Shown one piece after another: positions 8,496 to 17,385 of a DNA stretch of 64,000 bases. Source of the DNA: Zobellella iuensis (lineage in GTDB: Bacteria; Pseudomonadota; Gammaproteobacteria; Enterobacterales; Aeromonadaceae); assembly GCF_016746085.1 (NCBI RefSeq), contig NZ_JAERTZ010000021.1, positions 58,101 through 122,100 on the forward strand, in the 5' to 3' direction. The position numbers and the translations under genes were made by a program. Position 1 is the first letter of the stretch; each line of letters opens with the position of its first letter. A model generated the notes under the pieces. The model searched no databases and had not been told where the DNA came from. It saw nothing but the letters and a program-made list of their open reading frames with translations.

Positions 8496-9170
8496 TCAGC
8501 GGGCGCCGGCCCGTTCCAGGATAAGCACCATGGCGGCGTATCCGCGCTGGCGGGCATGGCGCAGCGGGCTGATGCCGTCGGCGTCGGCAATGTTCGGATC
8601 CGCCCCGGCCTCCACCAGCAGTCGCACTATCTCGGTGTGTTCGGCCCCGCCCCGGCCGAGCACTATGGCCTCCATCAGTGCCGTCCAATGCAGGCGATTG
8701 ATGTGATCCAGGTCCACCCCGGCGTCGATCAGCAGGCGCACCGTGTCCACATGGCCGCGCTCGGCCGCCGGGATCAGGGCGGTGCCGCCGTAGCGGTTGA
8801 GGCTGGCGAGGTCGGCCCCATGGGCCAGGGTCAGCCGGAGGATCTCGTTGTGGCCCCGGGCGCCGGCATAGAGGTAGGGGCTGTCTGAAATATTGTCCTT
8901 GGCATTCACGTCCGCCCCGGCTTCAATCAACACCCGGGCCGCCGCCACCTGGTTGTGGTGGGTGGCAATCAGCAGCGGAGTACGGCCTTGCCGGTCCCGC
9001 GCCTCCATGTCCGCGCCCTGCGCCAGCAACGCCGCCACCTCCCGGGCATCGCCCCCGGCGGCGGCCGTGCGCAGCCGGGCTTCCAGCTCACCGCCGGCGG
9101 CCTGGCCCGCCCACGACATCAGCAGCGCCAGCAGCCAGGCGCCATAAATGGATAAACGGCTCAGCAACAT
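8496..9170 (-). CDS. Secreted ankyrin-repeat protein
   Basis: 224 residues. A signal peptide (residues 1-26, ending GQAAG) is followed by about five or six ankyrin repeats of 33 residues, with repeated cores such as DRQGRTPLLIATHHN, LNRYGGTALIPAAERGH and NRLHWTALMEAIVLG. The protein probably folds in the periplasm and mediates protein binding. It ends 50 bases before the MFS gene on the same strand. No enzymatic motif is present. Confidence 0.9.
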   Translation of the reverse strand: MLLSRLSIYGAWLLALLMSWAGQAAGGELEARLRTAAAGGDAREVAALLAQGADMEARDRQGRTPLLIATHHNQVAAARVLIEAGADVNAKDNISDSPYLYAGARGHNEILRLTLAHGADLASLNRYGGTALIPAAERGHVDTVRLLIDAGVDLDHINRLHWTALMEAIVLGRGGAEHTEIVRLLVEAGADPNIADADGISPLRHARQRGYAAMVLILERAGAR

Positions 9171-9261
9171 CTTCTCTCCTCACGCTGTGGCCCTAGGGCG
9201 CATGGAAACCGCACGGCAGGCTTGTCACCGCCGCTTCGGACATGGTAGAAGTCGGACTCAC

Positions 9262-9278
9262 TATTTAAAAATTAAATA
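9262..9278. promoter_or_regulatory. LysR-type operator TATTTAA-AAA-TTAAATA
   Basis: A perfect 7-base palindrome (9262-9268 and 9272-9278) directly upstream of the LysR gene at 9284 and downstream of nothing else. It matches the T-N11-A form of LysR sites and is probably autoregulatory. Confidence 0.55.
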
Positions 9279-9283
9279 TTTGA

Positions 9284-10162
9284 ATGGGTATCAGTGCAAA
9301 ACCAAATAGGCCTCTGTTCGACCTGGATCTGCTGCGGGTGATGGTCACCGTGGCCGACAGCGGCAGTTTTACCGCCGCCGCGGCCCGGCTGCATTCCACC
9401 CAGTCCACCATCAGCCAGAAGATACGCCGGCTGGAAGAAATGGCCGGGCACCGGCTGCTGGAGCGGGGCAACCGGGAGATAGGCCCCACCGACGCGGGCA
9501 CGGCGCTGCTGGGCTATGCCCGGCGCATGCTGGCGCTGAACGACGGGCTGCTGGAAACCCTGGCCGGCCCGGAGCTGGCACTTACCCTTCGCCTGGGGGT
9601 GCCGGAGGACTTTGTCACCCCGCGGATGACCGCCACCCTGGCCGCCTTCAGCCGCCACTACCCTCAGGTGAAACTGGAGGTGACCAGCGGCCTGAGCCGG
9701 GACCTGGCCACCGGCTACGATCACGGCGAGCTGGACCTGATCCTTGTCAAGCAGCGGCGCCACAGCCGGGCCGGGGTGGCCTGCCGCCCCGAGCCGCTGC
9801 TGTGGCTGGACAGCGCCAGCAACCCGGCCTGGCAGCAGGAGCCGCTGCCGCTGGTGGCCTTTCCGCCCCGGGGCCTGTACCGGGACGACATGATCGCCGC
9901 CGTCGAGCAGGCGGGCCGGCGCTGGCGCATCAGCTTCACCTGCTCCAGCCTGAGCGGCATCCAGGGCGCGGTGGCCGACGGCCTGGGCGTCACCCTGCTG
10001 CCGGCCCGGGCCCGGACCCCGGCGCACCGGGTGCTGGCCGAAGAGGACGGCTTTGCCACCGTGGACACCATGGAAGTGGTGATACTGCACAGGCCCACCG
10101 CCGATCCCCTGGTCCAGGCGCTGGCCCAACAGCTGGCCGTCCTGCTGGACGACGCCGGCTGA
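9284..10162 (+). CDS. LysR-family transcriptional regulator
   Basis: 292 residues. The HTH (residues 12-70) contains DSGSFTAAAARLHSTQSTISQKIRRLEEMAG. The effector domain starts with LTLRLGVPEDFVTPRM, like LrhA/HexA-type regulators and like the LysR protein encoded at 17386-18243. A palindromic operator precedes the start; no clear ribosome site is seen. It is divergent from the ankyrin gene. The target is unknown. Confidence 0.88.
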   Translation: MGISAKPNRPLFDLDLLRVMVTVADSGSFTAAAARLHSTQSTISQKIRRLEEMAGHRLLERGNREIGPTDAGTALLGYARRMLALNDGLLETLAGPELALTLRLGVPEDFVTPRMTATLAAFSRHYPQVKLEVTSGLSRDLATGYDHGELDLILVKQRRHSRAGVACRPEPLLWLDSASNPAWQQEPLPLVAFPPRGLYRDDMIAAVEQAGRRWRISFTCSSLSGIQGAVADGLGVTLLPARARTPAHRVLAEEDGFATVDTMEVVILHRPTADPLVQALAQQLAVLLDDAG

Positions 10163-10166
10163 CCTG

Positions 10167-10206
10167 GTAAACCGGCCAGCTTGCATGGAGGCTGGCCGCG
10201 GTTTAC
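10167..10206. terminator. Hairpin between convergent LysR and MATE genes
   Basis: GTAAACCGGCCAGC pairs with GCTGGCCGCGGTTTAC, with a two-base bulge, around a 10-base loop. It lies between the stops of two convergent genes, but there is no T-run, so termination is only probable. Confidence 0.45.
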
Positions 10207-10232
10207 CGAATCATGCGGGAAAAACGCCCCGT

Positions 10233-11585
10233 TCAGCGCCGTTCGCCGGCCGGCGTGGCCGGCACCGGTGCCAGCCGCCGCCATTGGCGCCACAGCAGCC
10301 AGCCGGCGAACAGCGACAGGCAGACGTTGGACAGGGGCAGCGCCAGCCAGACTCCATCCAGCCCCAGCCAGAGCGGCAGCAGCGCCAGAAAGGGCAACTG
10401 GATCAACATGTTACCCAGGGTGATCAGGGTCGCCTTGCGGCCCAGGCCGAGGGACTGGAACCAGCAGGCCGCCAGCACCAGGAAGCCGTCCAGGAACAGG
10501 GCCCACAGGTGCAGCCGGATGGCCCTGGTGGTGGCCGCCAGCAGCGCCGGATCTTCCCCCATAAAAGCCGAGGCGAACCAGGCCGGTGCCGCCATCATGG
10601 CCAGCACCAGCAGCACACCGCCCCCCACCCCGATCAGGCAGGCCAGGCGCAGGGTCTGGCGCACCCGCGACGGCTGGCCGGCGCCCTGGTAGTAGCTCAC
10701 CAGGGGCTGCATGCCCCCCGCGACCCCCTCCGCCGCCAGGTAATAAAAGGCCATCAGGTAGCCGGCAATGCCGTAGGCCGCCACCTGCACCGCCTGGCCG
10801 TGCTTGAGCAGCAGCAGGTTGTGCAGCACCACCGCCAGGCTGAGGTACAGGTACATCAGCATGCTGGAAAAGCCGGTGCCCAGCAGCACGGCGCCCGCCC
10901 TGGGCCGCCACCGCCAGGCCCGGCGGTCCAGCGGCGCCCGGCTGCGGCGGCTCAGCACCAACCACAGGCATACAACCGCCACCAGCGCCTGGCTCAGCAG
11001 GGTGGCCAGGGCGGCGCCGGTCAGGCCCCACTGCAGCCAGGCGATGAACACCGCGTCCAGCAGTATGTTGCCGACGGCGCCCAGCAGCAGCGCCAGGGTC
11101 GCCAGCCGGGGCGCCCCCAGGTTGCGCACCAGAAAGGGCAGCGCCACGCCGGCCATCACCAGGGGCGTGGCCGGTGCCATCAGATCCAGGTAGGCCTGGG
11201 CATGGGCCGCCGCCGCGCCCTCGGCCCCCTGCCAGGCCAGAAAAGAGGGGCTCAAGCGGGTTAGCACCAGCGCCAGCGGTACCCCCAGCAGCGGCAGCAG
11301 CCACAACCCCTGGGCTACGAACAGGGCCGCCCGGCCGCGCTTGCCGCCGCCCTGGGCCAGGGACGCCTGGGCCCCGGTGCCGATGCCGATCATCATGCCG
11401 GCAGCCAGCATGATGCCCACCCAGGGCCAGGCCAGGTTGATGCCGGCCAGGCCGTCGGCGCCGATAAAGTGGCCGACGAAGATGCCGTCGACCACCTGAT
11501 AGGTGCCGCTGACCAGCAGCGCGGCCAGGGACGGCAGGGTGTAATGCCAGAAGGCGCGCTGGAGCGGCGCCGATGCCAGGTTCAT
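10233..11585 (-). CDS. MATE-family multidrug efflux protein
   Basis: 450 residues with about 12 membrane helices in two related halves, the usual MATE length. It begins MNLASAPLQRAFWHYTLPSLAALLVSGTYQ, a typical MATE N-terminus. It would export cationic compounds using a Na+ or H+ gradient. The gene follows marR with a 4-base gap, so a MarR-controlled efflux operon is the natural reading. Confidence 0.9.
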   Translation of the reverse strand: MNLASAPLQRAFWHYTLPSLAALLVSGTYQVVDGIFVGHFIGADGLAGINLAWPWVGIMLAAGMMIGIGTGAQASLAQGGGKRGRAALFVAQGLWLLPLLGVPLALVLTRLSPSFLAWQGAEGAAAAHAQAYLDLMAPATPLVMAGVALPFLVRNLGAPRLATLALLLGAVGNILLDAVFIAWLQWGLTGAALATLLSQALVAVVCLWLVLSRRSRAPLDRRAWRWRPRAGAVLLGTGFSSMLMYLYLSLAVVLHNLLLLKHGQAVQVAAYGIAGYLMAFYYLAAEGVAGGMQPLVSYYQGAGQPSRVRQTLRLACLIGVGGGVLLVLAMMAAPAWFASAFMGEDPALLAATTRAIRLHLWALFLDGFLVLAACWFQSLGLGRKATLITLGNMLIQLPFLALLPLWLGLDGVWLALPLSNVCLSLFAGWLLWRQWRRLAPVPATPAGERR

Positions 11586-11589
11586 GGTG

Positions 11590-12063
11590 TCAGTCCTGTT
11601 TGCGGGGGGAGAGATCCGGCACGGGCAGCGGCCCCTGGGGCAACACCAGGGCGCGGCAGGCCTTGGCCAGCAGCCGTTCGAGCTGTTCGAGTTCTGCCGG
11701 GCTCAGCTCGCGGCTCATGGCCGCCGCCGTTTCCCGGTAGACGCTGGTTTCTTCCTTTTGCAGGTAGAGCGACTTGGCGGTGGGCAGCAGGCGGCTGGCC
11801 CGGGCGTCTTCGGGGCAGGCCTCGCGCCGCAGGTAACCCTGGCGCTCCAGCTTGCGCGCCATGGTGCTGGCCGAGGCCTTGCTCACCTGCATCAGCGCCG
11901 CCAGCTCGGTCAGTCGCAGGCCCTGGCCCTGGGCCGACATCAGCCCATAAAGGTACTCCAGCTCGCTGTTGGTCAGCTCCATGCTGCCGCTCTGGCGCGA
12001 ATGCTCGCGCCAGCGGTGCCAGATAAACCACTCCAGTTGTTTCAGGCTGTCGGTCAGCGCCAT
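11590..12063 (-). CDS. MarR-family regulator of the MATE operon
   Basis: 157 residues with a central winged helix (LRLTELAALMQVSKASASTMARKLERQGYLRRE, about residues 53-86) and flanking dimerisation helices. GGAGAGG precedes the ATG at 12063. A palindromic operator lies 20-45 bases upstream. It likely represses itself and the MATE gene and is released by a small ligand. Confidence 0.9.
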   Translation of the reverse strand: MALTDSLKQLEWFIWHRWREHSRQSGSMELTNSELEYLYGLMSAQGQGLRLTELAALMQVSKASASTMARKLERQGYLRREACPEDARASRLLPTAKSLYLQKEETSVYRETAAAMSRELSPAELEQLERLLAKACRALVLPQGPLPVPDLSPRKQD

Positions 12064-12082
12064 GGCATCCTCTCCGAAATAA

Positions 12083-12107
12083 TTTTAGTTAGTCTAACTA
12101 ACTAAAA
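12083..12107. promoter_or_regulatory. MarR operator with TTAG repeats
   Basis: TTTTAGTTAGT and ACTAACTAAAA are perfect 11-base inverted arms around CTA. They contain a TTAGTTAG/CTAACTAA core, a common MarR-site form, 20 bases before the marR start. Confidence 0.8.
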
Positions 12108-12247
12108 AAGGAGGTGCAATCCATGCCCAAATCATGACCTGTCCGGAACCCATATATTGTCGGCTGCCTGAGCCTTTCCCGTGCCGACCTCCCGCCTGTT
12201 TTTCCCGATCAGCCGCAAAAAATTTCGCTAAAACCGGCGCGCCCCAT

Positions 12248-12282
12248 TTACAAAATAAGAATTATTTGTAATATCGCTTGCC
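12248..12282 (+). promoter_or_regulatory. Probable Fur box before the iron ABC operon
   Basis: An AT-rich ACAAAATAAG...TTATTTGT inverted repeat followed by further AAT/ATT triplets, in otherwise GC-rich DNA, 24-58 bases before the binding-protein gene. It fits overlapping 7-1-7 Fur units but is not a perfect match. Confidence 0.55.
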
Positions 12283-12305
12283 ATTCTAATAACAGAGAAA
12301 ACACC

Positions 12306-13439
12306 ATGCAACGCAGCCCCCTTCTGACCAAGGCGTTCACCGCCGCCGCGGCCCTCTGGTCGCTGGCCTTGTCCGCCGAAACCATCACCGTCACCGACAT
12401 CGCCAACCGCCAGGTGGAGGTCGAGGTGCCGGTACAACGCATCATCCTGGGCGAAGGCCGCCAGGTTTACCTCACCGCCGTGCTCGACCGGGACAACCCC
12501 TTCCAGCGCATCGTCGGCTGGCGGGACGATTTCGCCAGCGCCGATCCGGACAACCATGCCGCCTACCTGGAAAAATTCCCCGAAATGGCGAAGATCCCCG
12601 CCTTCGGCGGCTTCAAGGACGGCACCTTCGACGTGGAGCAGGCGGTGTCGCTCAAGCCCGATGTCATCATCATGAACATCGAGTCCAAGCAGGCCACCGA
12701 GGACGCCAAGTACATCGAGAAGCTGGCCGCCGCCGGCATCCCCCTGGTGTACGTGGATTTTCGTGAGCACCCCTTCACCCACACCGAGCCCAGCCTGCGC
12801 CTGTACGGCCAGCTGTTCGGCGAGGAGGAAAAGGCCGAGGAATTCATCGCCTGGCGCGCCGCCGAAATCGCCAGGGTGACCGAGGTGCTCGAACAGCATC
12901 AACCCACTCGGCCCCAGGTGTTCATCGACCGGGCCGGCGGCTACTCGGAAGAGTGCTGCATGAGCTTCGGCGATGACAACTTCGGCAAGTTCGTGACCCT
13001 GGCCGGCGGCGAGAACATCGCCAAGGACATCATTCCCGCCACCTTCGGCAACCTCAACCCGGAGCAGATCATCGCCTCCAACCCCGACCACGTCATCGTC
13101 ACCGGCGGCATGTGGGAAGCCTATGTGCCCGGCGGCGGCTGGGTGGGCGTGGGCCCGGGCCAGGACCGGGCCGAGGCCCGGCGCAAGCTCGAGGCGCTGA
13201 CCCATCGCCCGGCCATGACCGGCATCGCGGCGGTACAGAACAAGCAGATGCACGCCATCTGGCACCAGTTCTACAACAGCCCCTACCAGTTCGTGGGCAT
13301 CCAGCAGATGGCCAAGTGGCTGCACCCCGAGCTGTTCGCCGAACTCGACCCGGAGGCCACCTTCAAGGAGCTGCATGAGCGCTTCCTGCCCGTCGACTAC
13401 CGTCCCGGCTATTGGGTGTCGCTGACCGATGCAGAGTAA
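12306..13439 (+). CDS. Iron/siderophore ABC transporter substrate-binding protein
   Basis: 377 residues. A signal peptide (about residues 1-24, cleavage after ALSA) is followed by a TroA/FepB-like fold: DIANRQVEVEVPVQRIILGEG opens the first lobe and a long backbone helix joins the lobes. It captures a ferric chelate in the periplasm for the downstream FecCD-type permease and ATPase. The genes overlap or nearly touch, so this is one operon. The family also takes heme or cobalamin; the Fur-like site argues for iron. Confidence 0.88.
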   Translation: MQRSPLLTKAFTAAAALWSLALSAETITVTDIANRQVEVEVPVQRIILGEGRQVYLTAVLDRDNPFQRIVGWRDDFASADPDNHAAYLEKFPEMAKIPAFGGFKDGTFDVEQAVSLKPDVIIMNIESKQATEDAKYIEKLAAAGIPLVYVDFREHPFTHTEPSLRLYGQLFGEEEKAEEFIAWRAAEIARVTEVLEQHQPTRPQVFIDRAGGYSEECCMSFGDDNFGKFVTLAGGENIAKDIIPATFGNLNPEQIIASNPDHVIVTGGMWEAYVPGGGWVGVGPGQDRAEARRKLEALTHRPAMTGIAAVQNKQMHAIWHQFYNSPYQFVGIQQMAKWLHPELFAELDPEATFKELHERFLPVDYRPGYWVSLTDAE

Positions 13440-13443
13440 CGCC

Positions 13444-14490
13444 ATGACCCCGGCCGCCGGCAGCGGCCGTTACAAGGCCATCGTCTGGCGGCGGCAATTG
13501 CTCCTGCTGGGGCTGGCCGCCGCGCTGCTGCTCAGCCTGTGCGCCGACCTGGCCCTGGGCCCGGCCCGCTACGAGCTGAGTGAGGTAGTGCGGGCGCTGT
13601 TCCTGCCCGACTCGGTGCCGCTGCAGGTGCGGGTGGTGCTGTGGGAAATCCGCATGCCGATCGCACTGATGGCGGTGGTGGTGGGCGCGGCGCTGGCGGT
13701 GGCCGGCGCCCAGATGCAGACCATCCTCAACAACCCGCTGGCCAGCCCCTTCACCCTGGGCATTTCCGCCGCCGCCAGCTTCGGCGCGGCCCTGGCCCTG
13801 GCCTTCGGGGTGGCCTTTATCCCGGCGGCCATCGCCTGGATGGTGCCGCTCAACGCCTTCGTCATGGCCATGCTGGCGGCCCTGCTCATCCACCTGCTCA
13901 GTACCCGGCGCGGCATGACGGTCAACAGCATAGTGCTGCTCGGCATCGCCCTGGTGTTCACCTTCAACGCCCTGCTGGCACTGGTGCAGTTTTTCGCCTC
14001 GACCGAGGCCCTGTCGGCGGTGGTGTTCTGGACCATGGGCAGCCTCAGCAAGGCCACCTGGCCCAAGCTGGCCATCACCACCCTGGCGCTGGTGCTGGTG
14101 CTGCCGGTGTTCGTCCGCCGCGCCTGGGCCCTGACCGCCCTGCGCCTGGGCGAAGACAAGGCGGCGAGCTTCGGCGTCAGGGTCGGCCGGCTGCGGCTGG
14201 AAACCCTGCTGCTGGTGAGCCTGCTGGCGGCCATTCCGGTGTCCTTCGTGGGCACCATCGGCTTTATCGGCCTGGTCGGCCCCCATATCGCGCGCATGAT
14301 CATCGGCGAGGATCAGCGCTTCTTCCTGCCGGCCTCGGCCCTGGCCGGGGCGCTGATCCTCTCGGTCAGCTCGGTGGTGAGCAAGTCGCTGATCAGCGGC
14401 ACCATCTTCCCCATCGGCGTGGTGACTTCGCTTATCGGCATTCCCTTCTTCGTTTCCCTTATCCTGTCCCAGACGAGGCGCTCATGGTAA
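13444..14490 (+). CDS. FecCD-type iron ABC transporter permease
   Basis: 348 residues from ATG 13444; an alternative ATG at 13429 overlaps the preceding gene. About 9-10 membrane helices, with the family motifs EIRMPIALMAVVVGAALAVAGAQMQTILNNPLASPFTLGIS near the N-terminus and FVGTIGFIGLVGPHIARM near the C-terminus (coupling region). It forms the inner-membrane channel with the ATPase encoded next, whose start overlaps this stop (ATGGTAA). Confidence 0.92.
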   Translation: MTPAAGSGRYKAIVWRRQLLLLGLAAALLLSLCADLALGPARYELSEVVRALFLPDSVPLQVRVVLWEIRMPIALMAVVVGAALAVAGAQMQTILNNPLASPFTLGISAAASFGAALALAFGVAFIPAAIAWMVPLNAFVMAMLAALLIHLLSTRRGMTVNSIVLLGIALVFTFNALLALVQFFASTEALSAVVFWTMGSLSKATWPKLAITTLALVLVLPVFVRRAWALTALRLGEDKAASFGVRVGRLRLETLLLVSLLAAIPVSFVGTIGFIGLVGPHIARMIIGEDQRFFLPASALAGALILSVSSVVSKSLISGTIFPIGVVTSLIGIPFFVSLILSQTRRSW

Positions 14491-15269
14491 GCATCCGGCT
14501 CGAGGCACTCGGTGCCCGCTACGGCAAACAGCTGCTGCTGCAGGGCATTTCCACCCCCACCTTCCAGGCGGGCGAGGTGGTGGCCATCATCGGCCCCAAC
14601 GCCGCCGGCAAGTCCACCCTGTTCAAGCGCATCAGCGGCCTGATCGACGGCCCCGGCCGGGTGCACGTGGAGGGCCTGCGGCCGGAAGGCGGCGGCATCA
14701 GCTACATGCCACAAGACAGCGCCGCCAGCGCCGCGCTCAGCGTGTACGAGTCGGTGCTGCTGGCCTGCAAGCAGGGCGGCGGCTGGCGCGTAAGCGAGGC
14801 GGAGCTGGCCCGCATCGACCAGACCCTGGCGGCGCTGGGTATTTCCGCCCTCGCCTTTCGCCACCTCGGCGAGCTCTCGGGCGGCCAGCGCCAGCTGGTC
14901 AGCCTGGCCCAGGTGCTGGTGCGCGAGCCGGACATCGTGCTGATGGACGAGCCCACCTCGGCGCTGGATCTGTCGCGCCAGGTGGAGGTGCTCGGCCACA
15001 TGAAAGACCTGGCGCGGGAAAAGGGCATGCTGGTGCTGGTGACGCTGCACGATCTCAACCATGTGCTGCGCTTTTGCGATCAGGCGCTGGTGATCGCCGG
15101 CGGCCGCCAGGTGGCCTGCGGCCCCACCGCCGAGATCGTCACCCCGGCGCTGCTGCGCGACACCTACCAGGTGGAGGCGCGGGTGGAGTCCTGCTCCCGC
15201 GGCTTCGGCCATGTGATCGTGGACGATATCGCCAGCCAGGGCCGCACCTTCGCCCTGGCGGCCGGTTAG
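14484..15269 (+). CDS. Iron ABC transporter ATP-binding protein
   Basis: 261 residues. The start at 14484 overlaps the permease stop. Walker A GPNAAGKST (about residue 33), signature LSGGQRQ, Walker B VLMDEP and switch histidine VTLHD are all present. The C-terminal extension follows the FecE/FhuC pattern. It powers import by the permease encoded just upstream. Much longer readings in the same frame begin inside the permease gene and are not supported. Confidence 0.93.
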   Translation: MVSIRLEALGARYGKQLLLQGISTPTFQAGEVVAIIGPNAAGKSTLFKRISGLIDGPGRVHVEGLRPEGGGISYMPQDSAASAALSVYESVLLACKQGGGWRVSEAELARIDQTLAALGISALAFRHLGELSGGQRQLVSLAQVLVREPDIVLMDEPTSALDLSRQVEVLGHMKDLAREKGMLVLVTLHDLNHVLRFCDQALVIAGGRQVACGPTAEIVTPALLRDTYQVEARVESCSRGFGHVIVDDIASQGRTFALAAG

Positions 15270-15302
15270 GGCACGTTGCACCGGGCTGTCGGAGGGTGTG
15301 TT

Positions 15303-15477
15303 GTAGGGTCCACTTCAGTGGACCGCCCGACCACGGCGCCGCGGTTCGGTCGAATAAATTCGACCCTACGACGGACGGCGGTTTGGCCGCAGGGTCCACT
15401 TCGGTGGACCGCCCGACCACGGCGCCGCGGTTCGGTCGAATAAATTCGACCCTACGACGGACGGCGGTTTGGCCGCG
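15303..15477. repeat. Two tandem units of the GTAGGGTC hairpin repeat (family 2)
   Basis: Two copies with an 86-base period start at 15305 and 15391. Each holds the palindromes GGTCCACTTCAGTGGACC and GGTCGAATAAATTCGACC and a GGCGCC core. The same unit occurs in opposite orientation at 44.4-44.8 kb, where the first stem is changed in both arms together. Confidence 0.85.
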
Positions 15478-15498
15478 CGCCGCTTGTTTTTAACTGAT

Positions 15499-15517
15499 CG
15501 GTGCCCGAGGGGCACCG
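15499..15517 (+). terminator. Hairpin CGGTGCC/GGCACCG after the ABC operon
   Basis: A seven-base perfect stem with loop CGAGG, just before the MFS gene. It has no T-run, so it may terminate weakly or act on the MFS leader. Confidence 0.4.
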
Positions 15518-15530
15518 CACGGACCATAAC

Positions 15531-16799
15531 GTGACCACGACCCACTACCGCCAGAGCTGGCGGATGCTGAGCCCGGCGGCCCGCCTGCTGGTGTGCAACG
15601 GCCTCTTCTTCAACCTCGCCTTCTACATGACCCTGCCCTACCTGGCCTTTCACCTGGGCGGCACCCTGGGCCTGACCGGCTGGGCCAGCGGCCTGGTGAT
15701 GGGCATGCGGGTATTCAGCCAGCAGGGCCTGTTCCTGCTGGGCGGCGCCCTGGGCGACCGGCTGGGCTACCGGCCCGCCATCGTGCTGGGCTGCCTGGTC
15801 CGCAGCCTGGGTTTTGCCCTGCTCGGCTGGGCCGGGGATCTGCCGTTGCTGCTGCTGGCCGCCTTTCTCACCGGCTTTGCCGGCGCCCTCTTCACCCCCT
15901 GCGCCCAGGCTTACCTGGCGTCTGAATGCCTGGACGGCCGCCAGCGCCAGCAGGCCTTTGCCCTGCACAACCTGGCCAGCCAGCTCGGGCTGCTGCTGGG
16001 CCCCCTGGCCGGCATGCTGCTCACCGACATCGACTTTATGGTGACCGGCCTGGTGTCCGGCGGCATCTTTCTGCTGCTGACCGCCCTGCAGTGGCGGCTG
16101 CTGCCCCCCAGCCCCCGTCATGTGCGGGAGCGGCCGCCCGCCTGGGGCGAACAATGGAAGGACTTGATCGGTAACGGGCCCTTCCTGCGCTTTACCCTGC
16201 TGGCCGCCGCCTACCAGTTGCTGTTCCACCAGCTGTACCTGGCCGTGCCCGCCTACATCAACAGCCAGCAGCAGGCCACCGGGCTGCTCGGCGGCGTGTT
16301 CACCCTCACCGCCATCATCGGCGTGCTGCTGCAGTTGCCCGCCAGCCAGCTGGTGCAGCGCCGCCTGGGCGTGGCCCGGGGCATGGGACTGGGCCTGGGG
16401 CTGATGGGAGCCAGCTACCTGGCCCTGCCCTGGCTGCAGCCCTGGCCGGTGGCCGCCAGCCTGACGCAGGCGGCCTGCCTGTCGCTGGGCTCCATCCTCT
16501 GCTTCCCGCTCTTTGCCGCCCACCTGCCCCACTACGCCGGCAACCGGGCGCTGGGCGGCTATTACGGCTTTTACGCAAGCCTGGGCGGCTGCGTGGCCCT
16601 GCTCGGCAACGTGCTGATCGGCGCCCTGCTGGGCGAGGCGGCGGCGACCCCGCCCGCCGCCATCTGGTACGGCCTGGCGCTGTGCGGCCTGGTCGCGGGC
16701 TGGGCCCTGTACCGGCAGCTGCGCAAGGAAGAAGACATGAACAAAAACGGGGAGTCACCCGAAACTGAAACTCTGCCCGGCTCAGCCGGCCGAGGATGA
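15531..16799 (+). CDS. MFS transporter (MdtH-like), possible siderophore exporter
   Basis: About 422 residues with 12 membrane helices. The conserved N-terminal segment LSPAARLLVCNGLFFNLAFYMTLPYL resembles MdtH-type drug and siderophore exporters, and loop 2-3 has GGALGDRLGYRPA. The start is uncertain: GTG 15531 is chosen because an earlier GTG lies inside a hairpin; ATG 15564 is the alternative. Next to a Fur-box-preceded iron importer, siderophore export is plausible, but no synthesis genes are seen. Confidence 0.82.
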   Translation: MTTTHYRQSWRMLSPAARLLVCNGLFFNLAFYMTLPYLAFHLGGTLGLTGWASGLVMGMRVFSQQGLFLLGGALGDRLGYRPAIVLGCLVRSLGFALLGWAGDLPLLLLAAFLTGFAGALFTPCAQAYLASECLDGRQRQQAFALHNLASQLGLLLGPLAGMLLTDIDFMVTGLVSGGIFLLLTALQWRLLPPSPRHVRERPPAWGEQWKDLIGNGPFLRFTLLAAAYQLLFHQLYLAVPAYINSQQQATGLLGGVFTLTAIIGVLLQLPASQLVQRRLGVARGMGLGLGLMGASYLALPWLQPWPVAASLTQAACLSLGSILCFPLFAAHLPHYAGNRALGGYYGFYASLGGCVALLGNVLIGALLGEAAATPPAAIWYGLALCGLVAGWALYRQLRKEEDMNKNGESPETETLPGSAGRG

Positions 16800-16836
16800 C
16801 ACCCTCACCATACCCAAGCAGAAAAGGAACATTACG

Positions 16837-16980
16837 ATGGACGAAACACACATAGTGATATTTATCCTGGGCCTGGCCTCAGGGGCGGTGGCCCTGGGCA
16901 TCGCCATGTCGATGCTGATGGCCGCGAAGCATTACGATGAAACGGCGCACGGGCGGGAAAACCGCCCCGGGGAGCCCTGA
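16837..16980 (+). CDS. Small single-helix membrane protein (47 residues)
   Basis: An ATG after GAAAAGGAACATTACG encodes MDETHIVIFILGLASGAVAL, then a hydrophobic Met-rich helix and a charged tail ending NRPGEP. It lies 37 bases after the MFS stop on the same strand. No family is recognised. The sequence pattern (acidic N-terminus, one helix, basic tail) and the ribosome site favour a real gene. Confidence 0.6.
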   Translation: MDETHIVIFILGLASGAVALGIAMSMLMAAKHYDETAHGRENRPGEP

Positions 16981-17056
16981 CAGCCCCGTATTGTGCGGTG
17001 GCAGGCGGCGCTATCAACACCGATGTGGATGGCGTTATTTATTGCTCAAAAATATC

Positions 17057-17076
17057 AAATGATAATCAATTTCATT
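17057..17076 (+). promoter_or_regulatory. Fur box (TGATAATCAATTTCA core)
   Basis: AAATGATAATCAATTTCATT fits the 7-1-7 Fur consensus at 13 or more of 15 core positions. It lies in an AT-rich pocket upstream of a truncated dehydrogenase fragment; no intact iron gene follows. Confidence 0.65.
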
Positions 17077-17136
17077 TTATCTTTTGCGTCATCACACCGA
17101 TAATTTGCCGACGTCCATTCTGCATAGACAAATAAA

Positions 17137-17361
17137 ATGATGATGTCGTCAAGGCCGCCTTGCCCGTCACCTGCTACCGGTTTCATTATGCCGGACACGG
17201 ATCCGAACAGGCGTCCGCGTGTTCTTATCGTGGGTGGCTACGGCCATGTGGGCAGACGGATAGCCCGCCGGAGGCCTCCGTTTTTCGCCCCCGCGAATAA
17301 ATTGGCCTGCACTTTGGCGCTGGCTTTCATTGCCGAAGTTATTGACAATAACCGTCATTAA
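17137..17361 (+). pseudogene. N-terminal fragment of a saccharopine-dehydrogenase-like NAD(P) protein
   Basis: The frame contains MPDTDPNRRPRVLIVGGYGH, followed by VGRRIARR. This is a Rossmann strand-loop-helix as found at the start of saccharopine-dehydrogenase-like enzymes. Family sequence then stops abruptly and unrelated codons run to a stop. With the Fur box upstream it looks like the remains of an iron-regulated gene whose body was deleted. Confidence 0.5.
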
Positions 17362-17385
17362 CATTGGGAATGTCGAGCGTTCAGG

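Noticed and set aside
13641..15269. 542-residue frame covering permease and ATPase
   Set aside because: Its first half is out of frame with the permease and lacks family sequence; only the part from 14484 is the ATPase.
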